A DNA stretch of 64,000 nucleotides from Panopea generosa (lineage: Eukaryota > Mollusca > Bivalvia > Adapedonta > Hiatellidae): the NCBI GenBank assembly GCA_029582155.1, contig CM055905.1, positions 65,987,356 through 66,051,355 on the forward strand. The letters run 5' to 3'. Below the pieces are notes generated by a model. It did no database searches, was not told the DNA's origin, and saw only the letters and a list, made by a program, of their open reading frames with translations. Position 1 is the stretch's first letter. Each line of letters opens with the position of its first letter. Shown one piece after another: positions 1 through 11,860 of this stretch. A program made the position numbers and the translations under genes.

Positions 1-239
1 CTGCCTTCTGTTGACGCACGACTACCCTGCAGGGTATCTGTTACTTGGCAATATGTAAATCGAGTAAGCACGTGAAAGCCAGAGCTTATAAATACATGCG
101 ACGCACGGTAATCGGTCTCCATTTCGTTCACGTCAGGATACCAGTTACGTAAATTTCGTGTGTGTGTTATAGGTATGGCTCTGCGTTATTTACGTTCGTT
201 GTGTTGTGCTGTAGTGGATGTAGTGTCATTAGTAGCAGG

Positions 240-1400
240 AAGGATCATACGCCTCATAAGTCGGCAAATCATTTTATTATCTTATCAAATACAATATCAA
301 TTGAACTGTTCTATGGTTGATAGTATAGGGATATCAGAAGCTAATGTGTTCCAGTGAAAATGTTCTGGGGAAAAACGAGAATTTGTAAAAGTCAGTGGTG
401 GTGTCAAATTAGTTTGAAAGCAAGTGAATATGAATATTGGGATTGTCTGTTCGTTGGTGTCATGTAATCTTCTAGGGGGATAGCTACAAGGTCATTGGTT
501 ATCTTGTAACATAGAGAGAGTCGGCTGTATATACGTCTTTGGTATAGTCTTCTCCACTTGAGAGACTGAAGCATCTCAGTGACGCTACTGGTCCGTCTAT
601 AGTTGTGTTTTGCCCAGTGTGCTGCCCGGGGCTGGACGTCCTCAACCTGATTTATGGCACTTTTGGTATAAGGTGACCATACGCTTGAATATTACTCCAG
701 TTGAGGGAGAACAAGAGTTTCATATGCCATGAACTTTAAATCTTCTAAATATACCTTTTTATTTCTTCTTAAAAATCCTAATGTTTTGTTTGCTTGTTTT
801 AGTGATGTTGTTGATGTTTGTGTTCCATGTTAAGTTGACTCTAGTTTAGTGTTATGCAAGTAATATGTGGTGTCATTGTGTTTCTTTGACCTTGTGATGT
901 GTATAACTTGACATTTTGATGGGTTAAACTCCACATCCCATTGTTTTTCCCAATGTTCAAGAGTGTATAAGTCTGTAATATTTGTGATTGTTGCACATTT
1001 GTGATTGCAAGATAAATAACATTGTCATCTGACCCGAGAATTTACCTGGGAGGGAAGATCATTTATGTATGCAAGAAACAGAAGGGTTCCTAGAATGGAT
1101 CCTTGGGGTACTCAAGATGAGACAGATATGTATGATGAATGGGATCTGTTAACTACCACACACTGTGTGCAGTTGTTGAGAATTTATCTGATCCATGGTT
1201 TGGTGATCCCTCTTATTCCATATTGTGTCAGTTTGAGAAGCAGTTTCTCATGGTTGACTTTGTCAAATGTTTTGCTGAAATTAAGTAGAACAAGGTCTAC
1301 TTGCTTCTTGGAGTTCACTGATTTGTACTGAGTTCATCCACAAGCATTATCAGCCACGTTTCACAAGTTTGCATGCTCGTCATTCATAGAGACCCCAATT
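240..1400 (-). pseudogene. Decayed non-LTR retrotransposon reverse transcriptase (CR1/Jockey-like)
   Basis: Read on the minus strand, this stretch gives successive RT blocks in shifting frames: LNFSKTFDKVNHEKLL followed by a GI near 1310-1210, VPQGSILGTL near 1115-1080, a degraded catalytic box reading SDDNVIYLAI near 1035-1000, then a C-terminal part with RAAHWAKHNYRRTSSV, LKWRRLYQRR and a final 'SFFPR'-like block near 320. These match the palm and thumb of the RT of Jockey/CR1-type LINEs, which copy their own RNA into DNA. Stops (for example a TGA just before VPQGS) and frameshifts make it inactive. The endonuclease half is absent. Plus-strand open frames here are antisense shadows. The clade is inferred from motif style; the RT call itself is secure. 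Confidence 0.85.
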
Positions 1401-1734
1401 TGAAAGAAGTTAAACTTACATTTTATTGTTTGTCAACCTCTGAACTACCAAAATATGGTGAGAAAAGTAGGTGTCATCCAAGAGATTGTTTTTTCTATTC
1501 AGTGTGTACACTTTTGACAAAGTGAAAGTAGACTTCCGAAATCATGTATTTATACCTAAATTTCCAAGCATCCATTTTTTTCTAAATTCACAATTCAAGC
1601 ATGACGTTGCTTTCAAAATACATCAATAATGCCATTCAAATATTAATAAAAAATGAGCATTAAAATAAGGAAAGTGGTGGTGCTATGCCTTAAAATCAGT
1701 GTACAATAACACAACCCACAAACAAACCCACAAA
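1401..1734. other. AT-rich intergenic sequence
   Basis: I see no open frame, RNA gene or recognisable repeat here. It lies between the reverse transcriptase remnant and the CAGGTACAACACC minisatellite and may include the truncation point of the LINE. Confidence 0.4.
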
Positions 1735-2515
1735 AGCACCCAATACAACAACAAAAATACATATATGGTACAATACCAAAAAACATAAAACTACAACAGT
1801 ACAAATATATATACAGGTCCAATTATTGAACACCTTAAACCCAAAACTTCAACAACAAATATAATTATATACAGGTACAATAACTAAAACAAAACTACAA
1901 TAAAAAAAACATATACAGGTACAACACTTTAAACAAAACTCCAACAACAAAAATACATATACAGGTACAACACCTAAAACAGCCATTACAACAACAAATG
2001 TACATATATAGGAAGATAGTGTTGTGTTCTCAGATAAAGTCAACGGCTTTGAATCGGCCTTCTTTCATTGGGACTAATCAGTGTTTCCAAGACCTTCTTT
2101 CCGTTGTGCATATGCCGAGAGGCTCTACAATGTACTTGTCCAGATCCAGATCCAGATCCAGATCCAGATACAGGTACAACACCTAAAACACCAACTACAA
2201 AAAAAAAAAAATATATATATATATATACAGGTACAACACCTAAAACACCTACTACAACACCAAATATATATATAGGTACAACACCTAAAACACAAAACTA
2301 CAACAACAAAAATATATATACAGGTACAACACCTAAAACACCCTCTACAACAACAAAAATATGTATACAGGTACAACACCTAAAACACCCACTACAACAA
2401 CAAATATATATAAACAGGTACAACACCTAAAACACAAAACTTCAAAATCATCCACTACAACAACAAAAATATATATACAGGTACAACACCTAAAACACAA
2501 AACTACAAAATCACC
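1735..2515. repeat. Minisatellite with CAGGTACAACACC core
   Basis: Units of roughly 38-50 bp carry the core CAGGTACAACACCTAAAACA followed by an ACTACAACAACAAA-type stretch and an (AT)n run. About six diverged units lie before 2013 and about nine regular ones from 2172 to 2515. A unique stretch (2014-2140) and a short hexamer run (CCAGAT, 2141-2172) split the array. Open frames on both strands are by-products of the low stop density of the unit. Confidence 0.85.
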
Positions 2516-2714
2516 CACAAAGTTCGGGTGTCTAGCAGCAATTCTGAGTGAGCAGGTACTGAGCATGGCAAACATTTTTTTAAGAACAACCTTATCAGTG
2601 TTTCAATATTGGTGAGACTTAAGATGAAATGATTCATTCACCCGTCCAGCCCCCACATAAAATCTAATCCTCCTGTAAAGTTCCAAATTGGCCCCACTGT
2701 CTTGTCAGACATAT

Positions 2715-2882
2715 GAAATGGGCTATCCTCTTAATGGGCTATCTTCTAAATGGGCTCCTCTAAATCGGCTATCATCTAAATGGGCTATCCTCTAAATGGG
2801 CTCCTCTAAATGGGCTATCTTCTAAATGGGCTATCCTCTAAATGCATAAATCCTCTAAATGGGCTATCCTCTAAATGCATAA
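2715..2882. repeat. Minisatellite, AAATGGGCTATCCTCT unit
   Basis: About ten imperfect copies of a 15-17 bp unit (AAATGGGCTATCCTCT, variants lacking TAT or carrying AAATGCATAA) are arranged head to tail. Confidence 0.85.
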
Positions 2883-3004
2883 CACCCAGCAAGGACCACA
2901 AGTTTGACAATACAATATAAGTTTAAACTATACAGAAAGAAGGTTGAACCTGGTTGGAGATCCCAACCTGTAACCTCCCAAATTTGAGCCTGTCACCCTA
3001 TTAC

Positions 3005-3594
3005 TTAAAGGGAATATATCATGAAAAAAACGCTATCAGTATCTCATTATCATTAATAAATAAAATCATGACAAAATCGATATTTAAATTAAAGTGGTAA
3101 ACTTGAAACGAAATCCCAATTCTAAAATACTTTAAAAAAACACTTTACCGCTGCTTGACATCATTCGGACTCTTTCTAAGAAACAATTTTTACTACATAT
3201 AAGTCTGTATCAATGGTGGATCTACATTTTAAAAAACCCGGCGTACGTCCCCCACCCCCATAGACTCCTATATTTTTTTAAAATTCACTATACTACTGAA
3301 AACGTGTGCCCATTCAGATATTGTATTGCGCCCCTCTAAACTGAAATCCTGGATCCACCCCTGTGTATACAGATTAAAATGAAATCACATGACTCCATAG
3401 TAGGTCACAAAATATGTTTCACTTTTTAGCCAAAGTTAGGAAATCCCTTTTTGATATATTAAATTGGCATGCTTTAATATATATCCTTATGGCAATACAG
3501 TGTCAGTGAGTATATAATAGAAATGATATATATTAGAAAAATATGCTTTTAGCCAATTTCAAAAGTTTGAAAAATCTTAATAAATTCCCTTTAA
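3005..3594 (+). mobile_element. TTAA-flanked MITE, family M1, copy 1
   Basis: The element begins TTAAAGGGAATATATC and ends with the inverted counterpart ATAAATTCCCTTTAA, so it has short terminal inverted repeats with TTAA at both ends. It has no transposase. A second copy in the opposite orientation lies at 57745-58176 and shares internal blocks such as AAAGTGGTAAACTTGAA. TTAA targets are typical of piggyBac-type transposases; assignment to that superfamily is inferred. Its right TTAA (3591-3594) is also the left TTAA of the next element. Confidence 0.75.
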
Positions 3595-4099
3595 AGGGAT
3601 TATGTTGGCATATTCTTAAAGGGAAAGAAAATTTATTGGCATATTACCGTCAATTCCCTGTCCTAAATACACACCCCCAGCATGAAGATACACTTATAAC
3701 TTAGTGATATACGTGTCTAAAGTGTCTAATTGCATAACCTCTTTATTACAAATATTGGATTTTTGAAGCCACATTTTTGTTTTTATTTACATTTGCCATT
3801 TTCAACGAACTGCTTTTGGGTTTCCGATCAATCATCCGATAACATCGTGAAGACTCGTTCCTGATCTCGTTTTCGAGGCTTTGTTCGGGAAGTTTACGGA
3901 GTTCAATGTAAACATTGCGCAATACTTTATTGCGTGATGTATTAAAGTTTTGGTTAATATTCAATTACTGTTAATTTGAAAACTTTCAAGTAAATAAAGG
4001 TTATACGTCAATACATAAGCATTATTTTGTGCATACTGCATACAGAAAAAGGCTGAATTAACAGCGTGTTTGTGTTACTTGCCAATATAATCCCTTTAA
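3591..4099 (+). mobile_element. TTAA-flanked MITE, family M2, copy 1
   Basis: The ends are TTAAAGGGATTATGTTGGCA and TGCCAATATAATCCCTTTAA, near-perfect inverted repeats of about 20 bp. A copy at 46523-46988 matches along its whole length, but here the left end carries an extra, partly duplicated terminus (TTAAAGGG again at 3618). A minus-strand open frame (3746-3964) is shared with the other copy, but DNA similarity alone explains that. No transposase is present. Confidence 0.8.
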
Positions 4100-4239
4100 A
4101 TTGAATTCTAATCAATACCAAGTTGGTCCCCAATCTTCAATCCCAAAAATAAATTCACTAAGGAAATATATATATATGTTCTGTTATTTTATTGTTGTTC
4201 AATAAGAGCTGCTCAGCCAATATATCTGTTGCGGTTGTT

Positions 4240-5475
4240 ATCATTGCATCAATAATAGTTCAGTTATATCGCGACGATGACTTCTTTAGATGGACACCGG
4301 AGTGTCATGCCGCAAGTACATGGTATGAATAACACCACTCAGTCACATTATACCAACACCGGGCTGACTAGACCTAGAACTGTCCTCTAAATGCTGCCAC
4401 ACTGGAGTGTCATGCCGCACGTACATGGTATGAATAACATCACTCAGTCACATTATACAGACACCGGGCTGACTAGACCTAGAACTATCCTCTAAATGCT
4501 GCCGCACTGGAGTGTCATGCCGCACGTACATGGTATGAATAACACCACTCAGTCACATTATACCGACACCGGGCTGACTAGACCTAGAACTATCCTCTAA
4601 ATGCTGCCACACTGGAGTGTCATGCCGCACGTACATGGTATGAATAACACCACTCAGTCACATTATACCGACACCGGGCTGACTAGACCTAGAACTATCC
4701 TCTAAATGCTGCCACACTGGAGTGTCATGCCGCAAGTACATGGTATGAATAACACCACTCAGTCACATTATACCGACACCGGGCTGACTAGACCTAGAAC
4801 TGTCCTCTAAATGCTGCCACACTGGAGTGTCATGCCGCACATACATGGTATGAATAACATCACTCAGTCACATTATACCGACACCGGTCTGACTAGACCT
4901 AGAACTGTCCTCTAAATGCTGCCACACTGGAGTGTCATGCCCCATGTACCTGGTATGAATAACATCACTCAGTCACATTATACCGACACCGGGCTGAATA
5001 GACCTAGAACTATCCTCTAAATGCTGCCACACTGGAGTGTCATGCCGCACGTACATGGTATGAATAACACCACTCAGTCACATTATACCAACACCGGGCT
5101 GACTAGACCTAGAACTATCCTCTAAATGCTGCCACACTGGAGTGTCATGCCGCACGTACATGGTATGAATAACACCACTCAGTCACATTATACCGACACC
5201 GGGCTGACTAGACCTAGAACTGTCCTCTAAATGATGCCACACTGGAGTGTCATGCCACAAGTACATGGTATGAATAACACCACTCAGTCACATTATACAG
5301 ACACCGGGCTGACTAGACCTAGAACTATCCTCTAAATGCTGAGTACCAAGTGAGAAAGCTTTAAGTACCATTTTTCAAGTCTTTGGTATGGTATGACTGG
5401 AGCGGGGATCGGACACACAACATTCTGCATGTGAGGCGGACGCTCTTCCTCTATACCACCACTGTGGTAAAATTT
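4240..5475 (-). mobile_element. SINE-A copy with tandemly amplified body
   Basis: Read on the minus strand, a tRNA-like head at about 5475-5395 (a degraded box B lies near 5410) leads into the SINE-A body found intact at 33975-34290. The body is then repeated ten times (see the next entry), and the SINE tail (an AACTATTATTGAT-like end) appears once at about 4240-4290. The head and tail enclosing the array show that it grew inside a single SINE insertion. Confidence 0.75.
4299..5349. repeat. 105-bp satellite derived from SINE-A body, ten units
   Basis: The word GGAGTGTCATGCC recurs at 4299, 4404, 4509, 4614, 4719, 4824, 4929, 5034, 5139 and 5244, an exact 105-bp period. Units differ by only a few substitutions. 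Each unit is the antisense of the SINE-A body from 'agcatttagaggatagttc' to 'cactccagtgtgg'. Confidence 0.95.
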
Positions 5476-5837
5476 TAAAAATAACAAACAGGATAATTAT
5501 CACAAAAAGGTTATTAATTGAGAAAAATTGAAAATAAATTCATATGGGATCCAAATGAGGCGCTGATCAATAGGATCTTATCAAAATGTGAAAAGACAAA
5601 AAAAAGTGTGACTTGCAGGCAATAAGAATCAGAAAGTTATCTCAAATGGATTTACATCATACTATTAACAGTTATATTCCCGCAAAGTGGCTAGCTGAAA
5701 ACAGTCAAACCTATATCTAGACAGTTCCGGACATCCAACCACTTTTTACCTGTGAATATATTAAAAAAATTATACGTTTTTTAAAGAACAGAAAATCTTC
5801 TTCTTTTGACATGATATTTAATGAACACCTCAAATAC
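5476..5837. other. AT-rich intergenic sequence
   Basis: Nothing recognisable was found. No long open frame and no repeat shared with the rest of the window. Confidence 0.4.
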
Positions 5838-5925
5838 GGTCCTCCATGACAAGTACTCTAAGGTGCCATCTCGAGATCACTAACCTTGCACCGCTAAGGT
5901 CCTATGTTTGAGTCCTGGTCAGTTT
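5838..5925 (+). mobile_element. SINE-B head fragment
   Basis: The sequence CTCTAAGGTGCCATCTCGAGATCACTAACC followed by a box-B-like GTTTGAGTCCTGG matches the tRNA-Leu-like head of SINE-B (compare 53943-53850 on the minus strand). The body is missing. Confidence 0.6.
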
Positions 5926-6089
5926 TACATTTTATGCCTGTTTGAGCCCGTTGTAATTTGGGAGTCTGCTATGAACTATTCTAGTCTGTACAATGCTTTT
6001 CATGTTAATAGGCTTTGGGTAAGGGATAACTCGCCTTGTTATGTCACTTTTGTGGCATTCAGTTCTCAGAGCCTGTGTGGTTCCAGCTA

Positions 6090-6310
6090 AGAATAGAATC
6101 ACTGCGGATTTTTGTCATGTTCACTATTGTGGTTAAATCATCAACCCCTGTGTGGTTAGAGAATAGAAATTAAACTAATTCAATTTTCTATTTATAAAAT
6201 ATACTCTTGTAACACACACTCACAGCAGAACATGTTTTATAATTATATATAGTATATAAAATACACTCTTGTAACACACACTCACAGCAGAACATGTTTT
6301 ATAATAATAT
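6090..6310. repeat. Dispersed repeat fragment plus a 62-bp direct duplication
   Basis: 6095-6165 resembles 34785-34910 (both read 'agaatagaatcactg' and later 'attgtggt' and 'caacccct'). From about 6193, a block beginning AAAATATACTCTTGTAACAC occurs twice with a spacing of about 62 bp. Confidence 0.6.
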
Positions 6311-6453
6311 AGTATAATACCAAATTTAAAACCAGGTTGACTCATCCATTTTATGGTGGAAAAAATGCCTTACCACAAACTGGGAGCTAGTCTTTAATGA
6401 AAATATACACATTGATTTCAAGTCTGGTTTGAAATTAAACATTTAAAGCATCA

Positions 6454-6591
6454 GGGCCCGGTTTCTCGAAAATACTTAAGTTTGCTATTTTACTTTAACT
6501 CAAATAGTGTGCTCAATTTAAGTATAAAATTGAGCACACTACCGAGTTTAAGTAAAATAAGAGACTTAAGTATTTTTGTGAAACCGGGGCC
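6454..6591. mobile_element. Fold-back element (long hairpin)
   Basis: The arms beginning GGCCCGGTTTCTCGAAAATA and ending TTTTTGTGAAACCGGGGCC are inverted repeats over almost the full length (about 60 bp each, e.g. AGTGTGCTCAATTT against AAATTGAGCACACT), with only a few bases of loop near 6522. This is a palindromic MITE-type insertion without coding capacity. Confidence 0.85.
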
Positions 6592-6734
6592 AGTTGTGTG
6601 TTTTATGGCATTTTTCACATACATTATTTTTATACATGTACATGTACTTTATAAAATGGTTTATTTTTTATTTCTCGGACCCAAATAAATGCCTCCCTTG
6701 GTTAAGTGAATTACACCCTGGGAGTTAATATTTG

Positions 6735-6900
6735 GGTTATACGTTAAGTGATGTGTTTGACTGCCAATCCAAGGGTTGTAAGTTCAAACTCCTGCCTGGC
6801 TGTAACCTATGTGAAGATTACCGAAGTCATGAACTTTGTTCTACAGTCTTGAGGTTCTTACCAGTTTAATACTATTTGCCAGCCTAGGGAACGGTTCCCA
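6735..6900 (+). mobile_element. Probable tRNA-derived SINE fragment
   Basis: A stretch reading GTTTGACTGCCAATCCAAGGG then TTCAAACTCCTG looks like an anticodon arm and box B of a tRNA-like head, followed by a body without match to SINE-A, B or C in this window. Assignment is tentative. Confidence 0.35.
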
Positions 6901-7086
6901 AGTATGATGAAAAGGTGTACAAACTGCCATTGAGTAACTGATATACTATTGAAAAAAGCATAAAACTCATTCATACAAACATAAACAGAAAAATTGTTTA
7001 TGGTAACAAAGACATCTTTGTCAGAATTTACAATGTATTTACCTAAATTCTAATGAAGGTAAAGCAAAATGCCAACTTATCATGGG

Positions 7087-7415
7087 CTAGAGGTGTCCAA
7101 AGGCGTCTATATTAGAGGTGTCCGAAGGCGTCTATATTAGAGGTGTCAAAAGGCACTGAACACTTCCTGCACTGTTTTCCACTCTGTCAGTTAATATAAA
7201 CATAATTTAACCAATAATTCAAAAACCTTCTATATTAGAGGTGTCCAAAGGCGTCTATATTAGGTGTCCGAAGGCGTCTATATTAGAGGTGTCCAAAGGC
7301 GTCTATATTAGGTGTCCAAAGGCGTCTATATTAGAGGTGTCCAAAGGCTTCTATATTAGGTGGCCTATGGCGTCTATATTAGGTGTCCAAAGGCGTCTAT
7401 ATGAAGTAAAGGGTT
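7087..7415 (+). repeat. 22-bp tandem repeat grown from a TTAA-MITE end (family M3)
   Basis: The unit GGTGTCCAAAGGCGTCTATATTA(GA) is repeated about ten times in two blocks (7090-7160 and 7235-7400) around a stretch containing CACTTCCTGCACTG. The array ends in TATGAAGTAAAGGGTTAA, the terminal inverted repeat of the complete M3 element at 51186-51415. The repeated unit is the subterminal segment of that element. Confidence 0.85.
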
Positions 7416-7649
7416 AAGCAATGTCTTTATAACTATTATATCAACTACTATAAGAAGCACCATGTGTATCAATACATTTGTTTGATACTATCAAGACTGA
7501 TAGAGATATTTGCCATTTTTGGCAGGTTCACTTGTTTTATTTTGATTCCAGAGTGCAATCTTCTGTTACCATGAGCACTTCTGTGTTATCATTTAAAGAT
7601 TACTGACTTGCTGCAACATGTGAAGTTATGGTTCAAGTCCAGCTATAAA

Positions 7650-7777
7650 CAGTCAGACCTGTGTTAGTGGTGACCTCTATTAAGCAACCACTTGTCTTAA
7701 AGAGCCACATTTTCTATTTACCATGTTTATAACCTTAGTTAAAATCAACCTGTATTAAGCAGCCACCTGCCTTAAGA
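7650..7777 (-). mobile_element. MITE family M4, partial copy
   Basis: CAGTCAGACCTGTGTTAGTGG at the left matches the inverted form of the M4 right end (CACAGGTTTGACTG at 58942-58955), and blocks such as TTAAGCAGCCACCTG match the other arm. It appears decayed at the right end. Confidence 0.6.
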
Positions 7778-8380
7778 GATAATTTTCGCTCTTTCCCTGC
7801 TTTCTCCAGGAAGGTCTACTCAGACTTATGTTACTTTTATGCACAATTTTGTATATACAGGAAACCTTCTGACACCATTTTATGGTCATATTCATTATTG
7901 CACAGAGAGTACAGTGTTGCTTTCTCACTACAAAGCACTGTTCACCCTTTATCAACTTTATTTTCACATACATTTTTCCCCCTTGCAATTAAGCTTTGCC
8001 CGGGGCTGTTAATATTGTCAAAATTAGGATTCTGGGTAGTGAGAATGCCTTTTGGGTAGTGTTAATAATGAGAATTATGCAAGGCAGGTGATTTTAACAG
8101 TGATACTAGACACAATTTAGTTTAAATATATGTATTGAGTACCACGTGTAAGAATGTGGTTAAAATACCAACCCCTGACAGGGCTGTAAGTCCAGGACAA
8201 ATGGAAAATTGTGCCAGACCAGTCACCCTACAAAAGTTTAGCCCGGGCTTTTATGAGTGCCATTTTCAGAAATCACATATCGGATATTAGTATCTTTAGT
8301 CACTAGTCTGGATCAATTATCATGCAATTATCTCCAGGCAGTATTCAATGGAACATGCCAGTATAAATAGCTGTATTAAT
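7778..8380. other. Intergenic sequence without recognised feature
   Basis: AT-rich, no convincing coding signal. The minus-strand open frame near 7755-7988 has no recognisable motif and overlaps a repeat. Confidence 0.35.
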
Positions 8381-8640
8381 AGCAACATAGGTTGGTTAGC
8401 CATTAGCTCAGTCATTAGAGCATGAGAGTTCTGGTACCGGTGTGAGTTTTCCCTATTCTGAATTAAGTATGACATTGATTCTTTAATTAAAAGGCCAGAG
8501 AAGCAAGTGTACACATTTTTATGAAGTTCAACAAATATATTTAATGCAAAGAATTCCCAATGTTAATGAAAACGCGGCTAAAATTCCCAATTCCAAGGGT
8601 ATGGGTCATCTTCCCAAAATGGTGGAAAAAAAAACCTGGC
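8380..8640 (+). repeat. Dispersed repeat shared with 50500-50700, after a tRNA-like fragment
   Basis: 8385-8430 holds a tRNA-like 'TTAGCTCAGTCATTAGAGCA' (box A). From about 8445, blocks including TTCTGAATTAAGTATGACATT, GCAAGTGTACAC and GGGTATGGGTCAT recur in the same order at 50500-50700. The repeat has no coding capacity. Confidence 0.65.
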
Positions 8641-8644
8641 TTGA

Positions 8645-8790
8645 TTTTGAAGTATGAACTGCTCTCAAGTCCGCTTCCTGGGCAGAACAAGTGATGAGTG
8701 TTGGTCAACAGATCAAACCGGGGATAGAATATGCAATCTCTAGAATGAGCAACCAACTGTTATCCACTGGACTACCACCCTGTCCATAAT
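8645..8790 (-). mobile_element. tRNA-derived SINE fragment
   Basis: On the minus strand, GGACAGGGTGGTAGTCCAGT (box A region) and CCCCGGTTTGATCTG (box B region) lie about 55 bp apart, as in a tRNA-like head. The body that follows does not match the main SINE families here. Confidence 0.5.
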
Positions 8791-9200
8791 AGTTGGCAAT
8801 TTGAATAAAAGTCAACTTATTACAGCAGCAACATCTACCAGCAATAGATTGTATTTCTTCAACATGTCAACAAATAACTAACATGTACAAGGATCACATA
8901 ATTTTATTGGTTCATCGGGCCCATGATTTACTATATATGTAATAAATGACTGAAATTAATTGGATTCTAATTTGCAGTCTGCAGTTTGTTTACTGACAAA
9001 TGAACATGAATTTGCTTTAACTGAATCTATTTCCGTATTTCATGTAATACATGTATGTTGAAGGAAAATATGACAGAGAGAAATAATAAAGAATTTAATA
9101 ATATAACAATGTGAAATGACATTGGTAAACAGTGATAACTATTTATTGCATTATGAGTGTAATTTGACTAGTCTCACTATGCAGTTTTGACCCTTTTTAG
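8791..9200. other. AT-rich intergenic sequence
   Basis: No feature recognised. Confidence 0.35.
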
Positions 9201-9204
9201 CTTG

Positions 9205-9590
9205 CCAGGATGAGTGTCCAAGGACAACTATTGCCATGACCCCGGCATCGTCAGCATCGTCTGTAGACACTCAGGTTAAACTTTTGCATTTAAATGTGTT
9301 TAAGTTTAAGATATCTATGCAACCACTCATTGGATATGAATGAAACTTCACATGTGTTCACCATCATCAATGGAACACACAGAGACAAGAACCATAACTC
9401 TGGATTGCATTTTGGCAGAGTTATGGCCCTTTTTGGACTTAATTTTTCGTCTGTAGACACCCAGGTTAAATTTTGCGTTAAGTTGCGTTTAAGTTTTGGT
9501 GTTTGCCTCCAATCTCAATCTTTGCATGGGTGGTGAGTTTTATCCCTTCGGCGAGCTTTGTTGTCTTCTGACAACTCTTGTTTTGTGATG
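9205..9590. repeat. Long dispersed repeat with 'gttatggccctttttgg' core
   Basis: The sequence around 9385-9590 (CTCTGGATTGCATTTTGGCA, GTTATGGCCCTTTTTGGACT, GCGAGCTTTGTTGTC) recurs in truncated form at 28283-28390. 'tctgtagacac.caggttaaa' occurs twice inside (9260 and 9450). This is a non-coding repeat of a type I associate with bivalves. Confidence 0.65.
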
Positions 9591-9789
9591 GTAACTGTCA
9601 TGATCTCTTGCACTAAAAAAAAGTGTCCTTTGTAAATTGGTTCGAAATATTTTCAAAATGGTTCAGAGGGGCTGTGATTTCTTGCTGCAGATTAGCAAAA
9701 TCTGGCATAGCATATACTACAATAATACACCAAAGTGACTTTTATAAGATTTTATAACAGATGGATGTATTTGTGAGGATTTGAGGGAG

Positions 9790-11860
9790 GGGGGAACACA
9801 GAGGTGTCAATGCACTAGTTGTTGTGCATTTCTAGGTCTCCTGAGACTTCACATTTTCGACTTCTTAAAAACTGTAAGCTTAATCATTGTGAAATGGTTT
9901 ACGCAGCTTTTGGTACCTAAGGGTGAATCAAAATTGTGAATTGCATGGTCTTCATCCCCATGGGGTCTTGGAGCGGTAGAGTTTAAATATCTTCTTGAAA
10001 TCAAATTTTGAGCATGATCATGGATTATGATTATGCATGTCCCTGGGTCTCATGGTTTGACCCTGAGAGTGGGACCTAAAAAAATGTGTGCGTCCATAAA
10101 CAATCCACATTTTCGACTTCTTCTCCAAAACCGTACGCTTAATCACAATGAAATGTTGTATGCAGCTTTGGTACCTTATGATGAATCAAAATTGTGAATT
10201 GCATAGTCTCCACCCTCACTGGGGCTTTGGGGGTGGGCCAAAACAGTGAAATTCAAGGTAAAGTAAAAATCTTCTTCTTCTTATAGAAAGCACTGTGAAA
10301 CAAATGATGAGCATGATTATGTACGCTACTGGGTCCTTTATAACAATTGTGAATTGCACGTCTTTGGGTCTCACGGTTTGGCCCTGGGGATTGGGCCTAA
10401 AAAATGTTTAAAGGTAAATTTTAAAAATCTTATTATAGGAAGCACTCAGGAACAAATTGTGTGCATGATTCTTAAAAACCTATGGGTCTTTTATAGAATT
10501 AGTGTATTTCATGTCCCTGGGTCTCGCGGTTTGGCCCTGGAGGAGGGGTCTACTGTACTAAATCTATATATTAGAGAAAATGAAAAAAAATGTTATTTCT
10601 TATGACTGAATGTTCTATGGTGTGATTTGTTGTTGCTGACATGGTGGTTAATACCTATGGGAATTTCATGGTCCCCACCTCCATGAGGTTTTAGGGGCGG
10701 GGCCAAAACATTCAAATTCAAGGTAAACTTTAAATATATTTTTTCTTATGATAAAAAGCACTCAGAAACAAATTGTGATCATGATTATTGAAGTGTATGG
10801 GTCCTTTATTAAAAATTGTGAATTTCATGCCCATAGGTCTCCGGTTTGGCCCTGGGGGTGGGGCCTATTTTACTAAATCTATATAAGGGACAATGACAAA
10901 AAACGTTATTTCTTACGACTAAATAGACATTTGTGAATGTTTTTTGTTGTGATTTATTGCTGCTGACTTGATGGTTAATACCTATGGGAATTTCATCGTC
11001 TCTACTCCATGAGGTTTTAGGGGTGGGGCCAAAACAGTCAAATACAAGGTAAATTTTAAGTATCTTGTTATTATAGGAAGCACACAGAAACAAATTGTGA
11101 GCATGATTATTGACAACTATGGGTCCTATCTCAAAATTGTAAGGTTCATGTCCCTTGGTCTCGCGGTTTTGCCCTGGAGGTTGGACTTACTTTACTAAAT
11201 CTATATAAGAGAAAATGACAAATACTGTTATTTCTTATGACTGAATAGACTTATGTGAATTTTTATTTGTGTGATTTATTGTTGCTGACATGATGGTTAA
11301 TACCTATGTGAATTTCATAATCACCACCTCTGTGAGGTTTTAGGGGTGGGGCTAAAACAGTCAAATTGAAGGTAAACTTTAAAAATCTTTTTCTTATGAG
11401 AAAATGACAAAAAAAACCTTCATTTCTGATGACTGAATAGACTCATTTGAATGGCTTTGGTGTGATTTGATGTTGCTGACATGACGGTTTATGCTTATGT
11501 TTTATTGAGTGCACCCCTGCCCGCCTGTAACCTTGGGACTGTGCCAAAACAGTAAAATTTAAGGAAAACTTATAGGAAGCACTGGGAAACAAATTGTAAG
11601 CATAATTAATGTGGCCTATAAGTCCATCATAAAATTTTGAATTTCGTGCATCTGTGTCTCACGGCTTGACCCTTGGGGTGGTTACTGCTGTACTAAATCT
11701 ATATAAGAGAAAATGATGTGATTTGTTCATTGAGATATGACATTCAAAATCCATGTTTGGAAAGTTTGCCGCTTCCTGAAGGTCAAAAGTTGGAAAATAG
11801 ATTCATATAGCATTATGTCATAAAGGATAATCAGGTGACCGTTAAGGTCCATGGGCCTCT
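9790..11860. repeat. Long repeat with diverged ~320-bp tandem units
   Basis: The landmark GGTCTC(GC)GGTTTGGCCCTGG recurs near 10365, 10519, 10834, 11157 and 11655, with intervals of 315-323 bp in the regular part. Each unit also carries AAATCTATATAAG, a GTTATTTCTTATGACTGAAT block and GAGGTTTTAGGGG(C/T)GGGGCC. The region ends in GTTAAGGTCCATGGGCCTCTTG. Copies are well diverged, so this is an old array; no coding signal is seen. Confidence 0.8.

Noticed and set aside
160-357. Plus-strand open frame downstream of a TATAAATA at 87-94
   Set aside because: Most of the frame is antisense to the 3' part of the decayed reverse transcriptase (from about 240), and its only ATG start (175) lacks any domain support.
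1065-1331. Plus-strand frame containing RRVPRMDPWGTQ
   Set aside because: This is the reverse-complement reading of the RT motif VPQGSILG and so a shadow.
2068-2615. Overlapping open frames on both strands
   Set aside because: They are translations of the CAGGTACAACACC minisatellite.
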